Assembly (NCBI GenBank): GCA_028274465.1
Contig: CM051455.1
Location: 68,678,985-68,742,984, forward strand
DNA: 64,000 bases
Reading direction: 5' to 3'
From: Plantago ovata
Lineage: Eukaryota > Streptophyta > Magnoliopsida > Lamiales > Plantaginaceae
The notes under the pieces were generated by a model. That model saw nothing but the letters and a program-made list of their open reading frames with translations. It was not told the DNA's origin and searched no databases. Below, piece after piece: positions 1-10,440 of this stretch. Each line of letters starts with the position of its first letter. The first letter of the stretch is position 1. A program made the translations under genes and the position numbers.

Positions 1-45
1 TTTCCAGCAAAAGACGCAGTTGCTCCGGAAGTTGCTGAAACTATG
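1..45 (+). pseudogene. Copia polyprotein fragment left of the chromovirus insertion
   Basis: The first 15 codons read through without a stop in frame 1 and end in the codons for E-T-M, the last one lying in the target duplication. The same frame resumes at 5501 on the far side of the chromovirus, so both pieces belong to one coding region, the linker between integrase and reverse transcriptase. Nothing more can be said from 45 bases. Confidence 0.7.
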
Positions 46-492
46 TGTCATATCCGGCCCAGTCCAGTATGACAAGATCCATATATCACTAGCCCAGTTA
101 TTATTTACAACATTAAGTAGTTTTTACTTTGTTATTTCAAGTTACTACAGTTTTGTTATCTGAGGTTAAAAGGCCGTTGGAAGCAAACCCACCGTCTTCT
201 GGCGTTTTGTGCTCTCTTGCAGAGATATAACAAGGTGGTTACAGCTTGGCAACAACAGGGATGGATTGAGGTAAATCTCAATTCACTGAATTCTATTAAA
301 GCTTTCCAAATACTATTTTCTCTTTCTAAACCCAATAATTCTTATTTTCAGGTTTGATGGTGCATCTTCCTACAGCCAGAATTCCTATTTTAGTCTATTT
401 TGATTCAGCTTAATTCCATTTCAGTGAAACCATGTCTGTATAAACCTTATTTGACTCCTTTTATGATATATAATCGTGCCAAGGTCATTACA
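46..492 (+). repeat. 5' LTR of the chromovirus
   Basis: It is 447 bp, starts TG and ends CA, and matches 5052-5498 with about 10 substitutions and no length change. An intron-like stretch with GT near 275 and TTTTCAG near 350 is present in both LTRs. A 15-base stretch directly behind this LTR, CTATGCAACCTCCAG, is identical to the host sequence behind the 3' LTR. Confidence 0.93.
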
Positions 493-494
493 CT

Positions 495-1567
495 ATGCAA
501 CCTCCAGAGCCTCGTTTGATTGAATTTTTCCGGAAATTTGAGATGACAGGCACGAATCATGAGACACGAATGAAAGATCTATTTGCTCATCAAGCCAAAC
601 ACGATGCGGAGATAGATGGGATTACGTTGAAGGTGGATACGCTTGCAGAGAAGCTTGGGTCGGTTGATTCATCGTTGTTAGAAGTGAGAGAGCAGTTGGT
701 ACGTTGCTGCGACAGCAGATAAATCAATCGGATAAGGATAAAAGCGATGAAGAGGACGACAGTGATAAACGTGCTGAAACTTATATTCCTCCACATCTGC
801 GCAATCCTTTGAAGCAACCAGAAATTCCACACAAAGAGAAGGGACCAGAGTTTACTCGGACACCCATGGAGTTTTCTCAACCGGAGTTTCCAGCTCACCG
901 ACTGGAGTTCCCTGAATTCGATGGAGAAAACCCGAGGACATGGATTAGAAGGGCCAACAGGTATTATCAAGTGAACCCTCTGGATGAATTTAATAAAGTA
1001 ATACATGCTTCTTATTACTTTAGAGATCAAGCAGATCTGTGGTTTTTTGAGTATGTGGAAGGTAGGGCTCATATTACTTGGGATATTTTTTGCAATATGA
1101 TTTTGGAGAAGTTACTGATGACGGGTCATGAGGATATTGTAGTCGAGTTTATGCAGTTGTCTCAGAAAAGTGGTGTTGCTGAATATATTGAACAGTATGA
1201 AGAGCTTAAGTCTCTAGTTAGAGCTAAGCATCCTATGATTTCGGAGGAATTCTTTGTGTCTTGCTTTATGAAGGGGTTGAAGGAAGAGGTGAGGATCCCT
1301 GTTCAACTGTTTCGGCCAAGGAATTTGACAGCGGCAATGAATCAGGCCAAACTGTTAGAAACAACCTTGGATGTTTGGGGAAAGAAGGGGAAGCTGCCAA
1401 TGAAACCATCTCCAGCTGTGGTTCAAACCAACAAGAGTTATAATGGGGGCAGTAATGCGAGTACTGTGAGCAAAACTAACAACGTTCTACCACTTAAGAA
1501 ATTGTCTAAGGCTGAGTACGATTTGCGGAGGGAAAAGGGGTTGTGCTTTAATTGCAACGAGAAGTAA
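495..1567 (+). pseudogene. Chromovirus gag (nucleocapsid precursor), broken
   Basis: Gag would form the virus-like particle. The first frame (495-722) is an acidic, probably helical N-terminus. The frame then shifts near 704-722 to a second frame (704-1567), which holds the retrotransposon gag domain around 960-1380, with the usual W-x-F and F-M-x-L patterns. The C-terminal zinc knuckle starts as C-F-N-C-N-E-K, but the next codon is TAA (1565-1567); the remaining His and Cys of the knuckle follow in the same frame. The apparent start at 495 lies in sequence that seems to come from the copia host, so the true start codon may be lost. Confidence 0.85.
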
Positions 1568-1591
1568 TCGTTCGGCCATAAGTGCTCTAAA

Positions 1592-2482
1592 TTGTTCCAG
1601 ATTGTACTAGCATTTGAAGAAGAATTTACTAGTGAGGAGGATGAGGAAGTAAGGGTAGAAGACTTACCATCCGATGGAGAGATAAGCCTCCATGCTCTAC
1701 ATGGCAGTAAAACGAGCAGCAATTCGATGAAGATTATAGGTACCGTGGGAAGGAGGAAGCTCTCTATTCTGGTGGATAGTGGTAGCACCCATAGCTACCT
1801 TAATCTATCAACGGCTCAGGAGTTACAGTGCTCAATAGAAGGGACGCCACCTTGGGTTATTACGGTTGCCAATGGTGAACGTACTGTAAGTAGAGAGATT
1901 TGTAAAAATTTCCGCTGGAGTTCACAAGGCCAACCATTCGAAGCTGACTTGAGGCTCATACCGTTAGGGGGTTGCGATGTTATTTTTGGGTGTGATTGGA
2001 TGTGGAAGTACGACCCCGTTACTTTTTACCTTAAGAAGAATTGCTTAGAGGTGATAAAGAGGGACAAGAAGGTACTAATCAAGGGTGAAACAGAGGCCAT
2101 ATCACTCAGTTTGATGAGTGGAAAAGGCATCAAAAAATTCTGGAACAAAAGAAGCCATGGATGGGTAACTCAGCTGTTCCAGCTGACGGCAGCACCAGCA
2201 GTTGAAACAACTCACCCCCATGTCTTGCAACTACTGGCAGAATACAAGGACCTTTTTGACGAGCCAAAAACCTTGCCGCCAATCCGTAGCATCGAGCACA
2301 ACATTAATCTTAAGGAGGCATCACTGCCTGTGCAACAGAGACCGTATAAATACTCCCACGCTCTCAAGAACGAAGTGGAAAAACTGGTTCGGGAAATGAT
2401 TGACCAAGGTTTGGTCACTAGCAGCTCTAGTCCTTTCTCCTCTCCGGTAATTCTCATTAAAAAGAAGGATGATTTGTGGTGA
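1592..2482 (+). pseudogene. Chromovirus protease and N-terminal part of reverse transcriptase
   Basis: This is the same reading frame as the second gag frame, after the TAA at 1565-1567. An acidic linker is followed by a retropepsin-like aspartic protease with the active-site pattern V-D-S-G-S-T-H at about codons 60-66, and the supporting I-F-G-C-D-W motif near 1983. The segment from 2200 is the start of reverse transcriptase, ending in the usual P-V-I-L-I-K-K-K-D motif. A TGA at 2480-2482 stands where these proteins normally carry Arg just before the V-D-Y-R-K-L motif, so a single base change broke the polyprotein. Confidence 0.88.
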
Positions 2483-5023
2483 ATGTGTGTCGACTACCGC
2501 AAACTCAACGATCTGACCATCAAGGATAAATTTCCTATTCCGGTAATCGAAGATCTTCTGTCTGAGCTTCATGGAGCTGTGATTTTTTCTAAGCTCGACC
2601 TTCGACAAGGTTACTTCCAGGTTCGCATTCGAGATGGGGACAAGTACAAGACATCATTTGTAACTCATAACGGACAATACGAATTTAATGTAATGCCATT
2701 CGGGCTTACCAACGCCTCTGCCACCTTCCAAAAATTAATGAACGAAGTCTTTTCCAAGTTATTGAGGAAATGTGTTCTTGTCTTCTTCGACGACATTTTG
2801 GTATACAGTAAAGATGAGGAGCTCCATTGCCAACATTTATCCATGGTGTTTAACTTGATGCGACAGCATGAGTTGTATGTTAAACGCTCGAAGTGCAGTT
2901 TTGCAATGAAACAAGTTGAATACCTGGGGTACGTTATTAGTTCAGCTGGAGTCTCCACTGACCCTGAAAAGATTCGAGCTATGTTAGATTGGCCGGTTCC
3001 TAAGTCCCTCAAAGCACTACGAGGTTTTTTAGGATTCACCGGATACTATCGTCGATTTGCAGCGAACTATGGAGTGATTGCGAAACCGCTGACCGACTTG
3101 ACTAAAAAAGGAGCCTTCAAGTGGAATGAAGAAGCAGAAAAATCCTTCCAACAGTTGAAGCAACGGTTAATGGAGGCCCCTATTCTAGCCCTTCCCAACT
3201 TTGAGGAGCCTTTCGTATTGGAAACAGATGCTAGTCAAACTAGCATCGGGGCGGTGTTGATGCAACGTGGAAGGCCAATTGCATATTACAGCCAAGCTCT
3301 TTGTCCAAAGAATCAAGCGCTTTCAACCTACGAAAAGGAACTACTTGCTATTATGTCCGCCGTTGGAAAGTGGTCTAGTTACTTGATCGGGACGAAGTTC
3401 GTCATCAAAACGGATCATATAAGCCTTAAGTACCTTAAAGAGCAGAAGATTGTAAATGTGTTGCAACAAAAATGGTTGTATAAACTCATGGGATTCGATT
3501 TTACTATCGAATATAAACAAGGGAAATCAAACTTAGTCGCTGATGCCCTTTCCCGAAAATTTGAGTATCAAATGGAAGAAATTGGTGAAGAACAGGAGGG
3601 CGGCGTTAATGTTGAGTGTTTGCTGATTACTCACATACGCCCTAGTTGGGTTGAAGAGGTTGAATCTAGCTATTCCATTGATAAATTTGCTAAAGATATC
3701 ATAGCAGCAATGTTGTTACAAAAAACTGAATCCGCTGACTATACTGTGGTTGATGGCATTGTCCGTTATAAGGGGCGTATACTGGTGGGCAGTGACGAAG
3801 GAATCCGACTCAAAATTATGGAGGCAATACACAGCTCTGCCACTGGAGGGCATTCTGGAATCCATTCGAGTTACATGAAGGCCAAGCAAATTTTCTATTG
3901 GAAAGGTATGAAAAGGGACTTGGAACTGTTTATTCTGAGTTGTGACGTCTGTAAAAAATGCAAAGACGAAAATGTATTGTATCCTGGATTGCTTCAGCCC
4001 TTGGAGATTCCTCCTCTGCCATGGACCCATGTGTCTATGGATTTTATCGAAGGTCTACCCATGTATGACGGAAAGAAGGTAATCTGGGTGATTGTAGACC
4101 GTCTCACTAAATACAGCCACTTTTTGGCCATCAAGCACTCGTATACAGCATTATATTTATCAGAATTATATATGGACCACATACACAAACTTCATGGCAC
4201 TCCAGAGTTTTTTAGTCTCATGGGCACTAAGTTAAGAATGAGTACGACTCATCATCCTCAAACCGACGGTCAGACGGAAAGGGTGAATAGGTGTATTGAA
4301 AATTATTTGAGATGCCTTATCCACGACCATCAAAAGAGATGGAGCTATTGGTTGCCATTAGCCGAATGGTGGTATAACACAAGCTACCACAGTTCCCTCA
4401 AAACATCACCATTCAAGGCGCTTTATGGATACGACCCCCCTCACCTGTCCATAGGTCCTTATTTACAGTGCTCTAACTGGGACGTACAGCAGTCCATCCA
4501 AGAGAAATCCCAGATGCTTCAGATTCTCAAGCGCAATTTGGAAGTAGCTCAGGAACGTATGAAGACATTTGTTGATAAGAACCGTTCCGAACGGGCTTTC
4601 GAGGTTGGGGACTATGTTTACATAAAAATGCAGCCGTTCAAGGTCGGCAACACATTGCTTAAGCGACAGACTAAATTTTCCATCAAGTACTACGGTCCCT
4701 TCCAAGTTATTGAGAAGATCGGACAGGTTGCTTATCGTTTGCAGCTGCCAGCAACTACTAAAATGCACGATATATTCCATGTTTCACTCCTCAAGAAGTT
4801 CATCAAGAACAAATATTCTCCCCTACCTGTACTTCTAGAGATTAATGCGGAAGGTACTCCTTTGGTTTATCCCATTGCAATCTTGGCTCAGCGCACAATA
4901 TCCTACCGCAACAAGCCGGTTTCTGAAGTACTTGTTCACTGGAGCAACCTACCTCCTGAAGCAGCAACATGGGAGAGAGTTGACTCGTTCACAGTTCAGT
5001 TCCTGGATTTTTCATTGCCTTGA
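2483..5023 (+). pseudogene. Chromovirus reverse transcriptase, RNase H, integrase and chromodomain
   Basis: It continues the same frame for 846 codons. Reverse transcriptase has its catalytic F-D-D motif at about codons 100-103. RNase H starts around codon 245 (T-D-A-S) and ends in the A-D-A-L-S-R motif. Integrase has the H-H-C-C zinc region at codons 450-495 and the first catalytic Asp near codon 518. The second catalytic Asp (S-D-R-D in relatives) is missing: the H-G-T-P-E motif runs straight into F-F-S-L, a deletion of roughly 15-20 codons near 4205. The catalytic Glu in T-D-G-Q-T-E is present. A chromodomain-like tail, with W-x-N-L-P-P-E-x-A-T-W-E, covers codons 795-842; in relatives it targets integration to chromatin marks. 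The integrase should be inactive. Confidence 0.92.
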
Positions 5024-5035
5024 GGTCAAGGCAAT

Positions 5036-5051
5036 TTTAAGGAGGGAGTAT
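5036..5051 (+). other. Polypurine tract of the chromovirus
   Basis: A purine-rich run (TTAAGGAGGGAGTAT) lies directly before the TG of the 3' LTR, where second-strand priming is expected. Confidence 0.75.
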
Positions 5052-5498
5052 TGTCATATCCGGCCCAGTCCAGTATGACAAGATCCATATATCACTAGCC
5101 CAGTTATTATTTACAGCATTAAGTAGTTTTTACTTTGTTATTTCAAGTTACTACAGTTTTGTTATCTGAGGTTACAAGGCCGTTGGAAGCAAACCCACTG
5201 TCTTCTGGCGTTTTTTGCTCTCTTGCAGAGATATAACAAGGTGGTTAGAGCTTGGCAACAGCAGGGATGGATTGAGGTAAAGCTCAATTCACTGAATTCT
5301 GTTAAAGCTCTCCAAATACTATTTTCTCTTTCTAAACCCAATAATTCTTATTTTCAGGTTTGATGGTGCATCTTCCTACAGCCAGAATTCCTATTTTAGT
5401 CTATTTTGATTCAGCTTAATTCCATTTCAGTGAAACCAAGTCTGTATAAACCTTATTTGACTCCTTTTATGATATATAATCGTGCCAAGGTCATTACA
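5052..5498 (+). repeat. 3' LTR of the chromovirus
   Basis: It is 447 bp, starts TG and ends CA, and pairs with 46-492. The next five bases (CTATG, 5499-5503) repeat 41-45 and are the target duplication. Confidence 0.93.
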
Positions 5499-7364
5499 CT
5501 ATGCAACCTCCAGTGCCTGCTGATGAGCTACCACAATCGAGCAATGCTGGACAAGCAGTTGCTGATGAACCAATCTCAACAGAAACACAAAATTCCAGTA
5601 GTACTGAACAAGTACATACTGAAGAGTCACATGCTGATGAGCAAACATATCCATATCCAACAAGCAGAAAACCTGTTAACAAATGGATTAGAGATCATCC
5701 CTCTACGGATATGATTGGTGATATTAATAAATGCCAAGTGACTAGATCCAAAGCTTCTACTACTCATGGACTTGCTGAAGAAGCAACCGTTGTAGAAGTA
5801 GAATCATTGTTCTCTTGCTTTGTTTCAAAAATTGAACCTAAAACCATAGAAGAAGCTTTAAAGCATTCTGAATGGATAAAGGCAATGGAAGAAGAACTGG
5901 ATCAATTCGAAAGGAACAAAGTCTGGAAACTTATACCACTAGCTGAAGGCAAGAAAGCTATTGGTACAAAGTGGGTGTTCAGAAACAAGCTGAGTGAGTC
6001 TGGTGAAGTAACAAGAAATAAAGCACGTTTAGTTGCTCAAGGTTACTGTCAGACTGAAGGATTGGACTATGATGAGTCTTATGCACCAGTTGCAAGATTG
6101 GATGCAATTAGGCTTTTCTTGGCCTTTGCTGCTCACAATGACTTCATTGTCTACCAAATGGATGTTAAAAGTGCATTCTTGAATGGTGAACTTGCTGAAG
6201 AAGTCTACTTAGAACAACCCCCTGGCTTTGAACTTCCTTCAGAAACCAAGATGGTATACAAGCTTCAGAAAGCTGTATATGGTCTAAAGCAAGCACCAAG
6301 AGCATGGTATGATACCTTGGCTAAGTTCTTGTTGGATAATGGTTTCAAGAAAGGTGAAGTTGACAAAACCTTATTTACCATGAACCATGATGGTAAAATA
6401 CTCTTAGTTCAAATTTATGTGGATGACATAATTTTTGGATCTAAGGACAAGCAACTTTGTGATGATTTTGCCAAACTCATGACAAACAAGTTTGAAATGA
6501 GTATGATGGGAAAATTGAATTATTTCCTAGGATTGCAAGTCAAGCAACTCAAAGATGGAATATTCATAAATCAAGCAAAGTATGCGAAAGAAATGCTCAT
6601 AAGTTTAGGATCAAAGAGGAAGAGAAACCTGAAAAGATCCCTATGAGTGTTGGTACCAAATTGAGTTATACTAAAGAAGATAAAAGTGTTGAAAAACACA
6701 AGTATAGGAAGCTCATTGGTTCCTTGTTGTACTTAACAACAAGTAGACCTGACATTCAGTATGCTGTTTGTGTGTGTGCAAGATTCCAATCTGATCCAAG
6801 AGAATCACACTACAAAAAGGCAATCAAGATACAGAAATATGTCAAAGGTACAGTCAATGTTGGATTATGGTATCCTAAAGATTCTGGACTAGAATTGGTT
6901 GGTTATTCTGATGCTGGTCATGGAGGATCAACTCTTGATAGAAAAAGTACCTCTGGAACTTGTCAGTTTTTGGGTACTAGATTAATATCATGTTCAGCAA
7001 GAAGCAAACCTGTGTTGCCAATTCATCCACTGAATCTGAATACATTGCGGCTGGATGTTGCACAACTCAAATCCTATGGATTCAGCAACAATTAAGAGAT
7101 TATGGTATTTCTGCAAAGAAAACACCAATCTTTTGTGATAATACGAGTGCTATTGCTATCACGCAAAATCCTAAGTTTCACTCTAGGACCAAACACATTG
7201 ATATTAGACATCATTTCATTAGAGATCATGTGGAAAAGGGAGATATTGAGGTTGTGAAAGTAGGTACTGATGATCAACTTGCTGACATCTTTACCAAGCC
7301 CCTACCAGATAATAGGTTCGCAATGCTAAGGTATAACCTTGGATTGATTGAACTACCTCAATAA
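5499..7364 (+). pseudogene. Copia reverse transcriptase and RNase H, frameshifted
   Basis: This is the right part of the copia polyprotein. A hydrophilic linker is followed by the copia reverse transcriptase signature: E-W-x-x-A-M-x-x-E near 5870, T-K-W-V-F near 5967, the [10 protein letters not shown] motif near 6160 and catalytic Y-V-D-D at about 6416. The frame is lost near 6620-6645 and resumes in another frame from about 6643. It is lost again near 6985-6995, where one base seems missing in the conserved I-S-W-F-S-K-K-Q motif, and resumes to the stop at 7362-7364. The RNase H part keeps S-S-T-E-S-E-Y and the tail motif L-A-D-I-F-T-K-P-L. The element cannot make an active polymerase. Confidence 0.92.
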
Positions 7365-7383
7365 AAGATACATTTGGCAGAAT

Positions 7384-7740
7384 GCTGAAACAGGTATTCA
7401 GCAAGCCAAAGTATTCTTACTTAAAAGCTCCGTCCACTAATTTCTTCTAAGAAATGATAGGTCACTACATGATTGCTGAAACAGGCATTCGCAAATAATT
7501 CCTTCAAAACGGGTATTTGTTAGGAAACTTGATCACTTGCTGAGACGGGCACTCAGTCGGAGAAAAACCTTAAAGATTGCTAAAACGGGTATTCAGGCAA
7601 TCAAAGATACTGAAACAGGTATTCAAGTATCAAGGGAATATTCTGAGACGGGAACTCAGAAAAAGAGCAAAAACCTCATTTCTCAGATTTTACCAAAGGA
7701 TATCTCAAGTACAAAAGAATTTACTGATACGGGAACTCAG
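7384..7740 (+). repeat. Array of eight hairpin units with constant 7-nt loop and changing stems
   Basis: Units have the form stem, AC(A/G)GG(T/C/A)A, complementary stem. Loop positions are 7390-7396, 7481-7487, 7509-7515, 7545-7551, 7585-7591, 7615-7621, 7648-7654 and 7729-7735. Stems differ but mostly stay paired: GCTGAA/TTCAGC, CAAA/TTTG, CTGAG/CTCAG and TTCTGAG/CTCAGAA. Units 5 and 6 have private outer stems, GATTGC/GCAATC and GATAC/GTATC. Unit 8 has one mismatch next to the loop and unit 2 has an imperfect stem. Spacing between units is irregular. Confidence 0.8.
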
Positions 7741-8129
7741 AAATATCTTTTAAACTTAAGAAAATATGAGATATCTAAGTAAGGGGGAACTTTCAGCAAG
7801 TATCTAGGCTATTTATGCAAACTCGCTGAAAAGATTCTTGTCTATTTCAGCAAGTAATCTAATCCCATAAAACTCGGTAAAATCAATTTGTGACGTTAAT
7901 CGGGCACAGATAAACTCGTAATAATCATGACATGAAATACAATCGTGGCCATTGATTAAAAGGAGTTATTGATCTAATGGTTAACAAAACAAAGAGAGAG
8001 AGAGTGCTCTGACGGTTTAGTTAGTGGGCCACTACGCATTCAATGCAAAGGCTCCACTAACGCCTTTGTTTCTCTGTTTTACCCTTGCTGAGAACTCAAA
8101 TCGATTGAGTTTCTCACACATCAGAGACA

Positions 8130-8137
8130 CTATATAA
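8130..8137 (+). promoter_or_regulatory. Possible internal TATA box for the copia extra ORF
   Basis: TATATAAA sits about 140 bp upstream of the extra ORF's start codon at 8276, a normal TATA-to-start spacing. No experimental or comparative support is available here. Confidence 0.35.
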
Positions 8138-8275
8138 AGAAGGAGTTAGAGAAATGACAAAATTCTTTAACTCACATTTCCTTTCTCTGCAATTTTTAGC
8201 CTGAATCTACTGTACCTCCGGTCAAAAAAAAGCAAACTATCTTTTTCGTACACATTCTCTTCTCTATATAAAGAA

Positions 8276-8371
8276 ATGGCACCAAAGAGACAGTCCTCCA
8301 AGACCTCCAAGTCGTCTAAGGTTGACAGTGCTGAGAAACGCACTGCTCCGGCAACAAACACAACAAAAGTT
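8276..8371 (+). pseudogene. N-terminus of the copia extra ORF, cut by LARD-1
   Basis: The ATG at 8276 opens a Lys/Ser-rich N-terminus beginning M-A-P-K-R-Q. The frame runs into LARD-1 at 8372. Skipping the insert and one copy of its target duplication (AAGTT) lets the frame continue at 12393 with V-L-K-N-D. This is a short basic leader; no domain was recognised. Confidence 0.65.
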
Positions 8372-9776
8372 TGATGAACGTATTTTTGACGCGTTCATCT
8401 TGTCTTTTTTACCTTATTTTGCTATCTTCTAGCCTTGTTTTTTGGTTAGTTTTGTAGAATAGTGTCACGTTTTGTGTTTTCTGCATTTTCAGGCACTTAG
8501 GTACGAAACGGCGTTTTTGGAGCTAAAAACGAGCCTTTTTGATGGAAAAGATGGCCCCGTTGAAGTTCCCCAATCTCCGTGGCTTGTTCGTGAGTGTTTG
8601 AGCATCAATAAGCATTGAGAAGGATGAGTCCAAGGCACCCGAGGGCCGTACGAGGGCAAAAAGATTGAGTTTGAAGAGAAAAATCTGCCCAGGAGCCAAG
8701 CTAAGCGCCTGGAATAGTGAAGCGCTCCGCTTCATTTTCCAGGAGCTTGGGCACAGCAGCAAAGCGAAGCGCTTGGAGGGACCAAGCGCTTCGCTTTCCA
8801 AGCGCTCCGCTTGGCCTCTCCAAGCGGTCCGCTTGGCAGCGGTTACGTTTTCGGATTTTCCTTCTTAGATCTGATCTTCTGTTACTTTTTGGATACTTTT
8901 TGAACACTAGCTTCGTTTTCGAGAGCTCCTAAGCCCCAAAACTCAGAGAAAACTCAGATACATTGTATTTTAGATTGGATTAAAGGTTTTGGCATAGGAT
9001 TGCATCCATTGTTTCATCTACGGAGAGGTTTTCATCAATACCCACCGATTAGTGACAGCTTGGTGGTAACATTGTATCATTATTTCTTGTCTAGTAGTTT
9101 GATTTGATGTATTCTATTTACAATTCATATTATTTGATGTCTATGTTGATGAATATGAGTAGCTAAATCCTTTGTGTTGGTGGTAGAATGTAGAATATGC
9201 ATGCTATGGGTTATGTTTATGCTTACATGAGATTGTGATTCAATCTTGCTGCAAATTCCTTCATATGATTCTTAGTTGCCTATAAAATATATTCGAATTG
9301 AGTATTGTGACAAACTCTTGGTCAATGAAAGCTATAGGATTGTATGTTAGAGATTTGCAGCATGCTAGATAAATGGTGTTGGTGACAAGCACCTCTAAAG
9401 TATTGATAGTGGTCTTTTATGATGTGTGTCTTGAAAGTTACCTAGACGAGTTGCTTAGCAGACTTGATCAAAAGTTTTACGCACTGAACTTGTGAGCATA
9501 TTCGTAACCCATGCATGTGTATTGGATTTCTACCACCAACCGTTTTCCAAGCTTGATTACAACAATCTGATTTCTCGTTGCTTTGTTCTAAGAAAACAAT
9601 TCTACAAACACTTGAACCCGTTGTCTGAAATAACTAGCAAAAACCACAAACAAAGCCACGTTAGGTCCCGAGAGAACGACACTCGGGGACAACTTGCCAT
9701 TGCACTCTAGTTTGTGTAGTGATAAGTGTTCTTTGGCTTTTTAAACAAATTTAATTGGTGAAAAACGACATCATCA
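8372..9776 (+). repeat. 5' LTR of LARD-1
   Basis: It is 1405 bp, the same length as the solo LTR at 29157-30561, from which it differs at about 30 positions by eye. It contains a GC-rich inverted-repeat cluster at 8703-8839. Short open frames across that cluster have no support as genes. Confidence 0.9.
8703..8839 (+). repeat. GC-rich inverted-repeat cluster in the LARD-1 LTR
   Basis: It holds several copies of the pattern CCAAGCG, three variable bases, CGCTTGG, including CCAAGCGGTCCGCTTGG at 8820-8836, and variants such as GAAGCGCTCCGCTTC. A 17-mer here recurs exactly in the internal region at 11153-11169. Confidence 0.85.
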
Positions 9777-9777
9777 A

Positions 9778-9797
9778 TTTGGCGCCGTTGTCGGGGA
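9778..9797 (+). other. Primer-binding site of LARD-1
   Basis: TTTGGCGCCGTTGTCGGGGA starts two bases behind the 5' LTR. It matches the primer-binding site pattern known from Athila and Ogre-type gypsy elements, usually ascribed to tRNA-Asp. Confidence 0.85.
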
Positions 9798-10044
9798 CTT
9801 AACTCCTTTGGTTGGTATTTTTGTTTTGGTTTTTCAGCCAACATCACTTTCTCACCTCATTTCTTTCCCCCTATCTTTTCAGAAAATTTATCTAATCTGC
9901 TCTTGGTTACCTTGCGTGCTTGCGCTCTTTGTATATATTATTAGATTAGAGGATTTTTTCCTTGCAAGTTTTTTTTTAATTCTTTTGTGGATTCTGCTCC
10001 TTGGTTTCTTGTTTCCTCATGTGCAGAAACTAGTTCCTTGTAAG

Positions 10045-10440
10045 GATGAGTATGCGAGCTTCTTTGACAAGGTATGTGAAACCTCGAGGGCCTTGCATAA
10101 CACTGGACGAAGATTGCAAGGATTATGACTTTGATCCTTCGTAATACTCCATTGTTTCCACGTTTTTGAGTGGTGATGATCCAAGAGGGTTCTTAGACAC
10201 GTTCGAGGAAGGTGTGTTGAGGATACCTCGTGAGAATGTGGAGGGGTTATTTTATCACATGAGCAGCTTTGTATAAGGGGATTTATGGGAGCCTTGAGAG
10301 GGAGCGCTCGTGAGTGGCTCAGAATCCCGCCGGAAAGATCATTGCACACTTGGGATGAAATAACCAACAAGTTTCTGGAACATTGGGATTGGGACTCACC
10401 TCCTGGTTCAAAGATATGGACGTCTCGCTTTGCTAGTCCG
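10045..10440 (+). pseudogene. Gag-like remnant of LARD-1
   Basis: One frame from 10045 reads as a gag-like protein with an F-D-P-S region and an F-L-D-T-F-E-E-G motif, but has stops near 10140 and 10275. A second frame from 10285 has the typical gag block A-R-E-W-L-R-I-P-P followed by T-W-D-E-I and F-L-E-H-W. Past 10400 the similarity to gag ends abruptly, which suggests an old internal deletion. LARD-2 keeps the sequence from just after this point. Confidence 0.6.

Larger units (their letters stand above)
46..5498 (+). mobile_element. Ty3/gypsy chromovirus, full length with two LTRs, defective
   Basis: Two 447-bp LTRs begin TGTCATATCC and end GGTCATTACA, and the element is flanked by the 5-bp duplication CTATG (41-45 and 5499-5503). 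The gene order gag, protease, reverse transcriptase, RNase H, integrase, chromodomain is diagnostic of chromoviruses, and the 5.45-kb length fits the small Reina-type group. By eye the LTRs differ at about 10 positions, roughly 2 percent, so the insertion is fairly recent. The coding region has one frameshift, two in-frame stops and a deletion in integrase. No primer-binding site follows the 5' LTR. Confidence 0.93.
7365..8275 (+). other. Copia segment between pol and the extra ORF
   Basis: About 0.9 kb lies between the pol stop and the next start codon. The first 400 bases carry an inverted-repeat array (listed separately); a short open frame there (7537-7782) repeats T-G-I-Q or T-G-T-Q because it reads through the array. 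A TATA-like box lies at 8130. Otherwise no coding signal was seen. Confidence 0.6.

Noticed and set aside
1438..1788. Minus-strand frames inside the chromovirus, copia and CACTA genes
   Set aside because: They overlap well-supported coding sequence on the other strand and show no domain signature.
8665..8932. Open frames on both strands with K-R-S-A-W repeats in the LARD LTRs
   Set aside because: They follow the GC-rich inverted repeats; the same appears in the solo LTR and in the internal cluster on both strands, so it is a repeat effect.
9492..9710. Identical 72-codon frame at 9492-9710 and 12103-12321
   Set aside because: Both lie in the LARD LTR, one in each LTR; identity reflects the LTR pair, and the solo LTR has no evidence of coding constraint.
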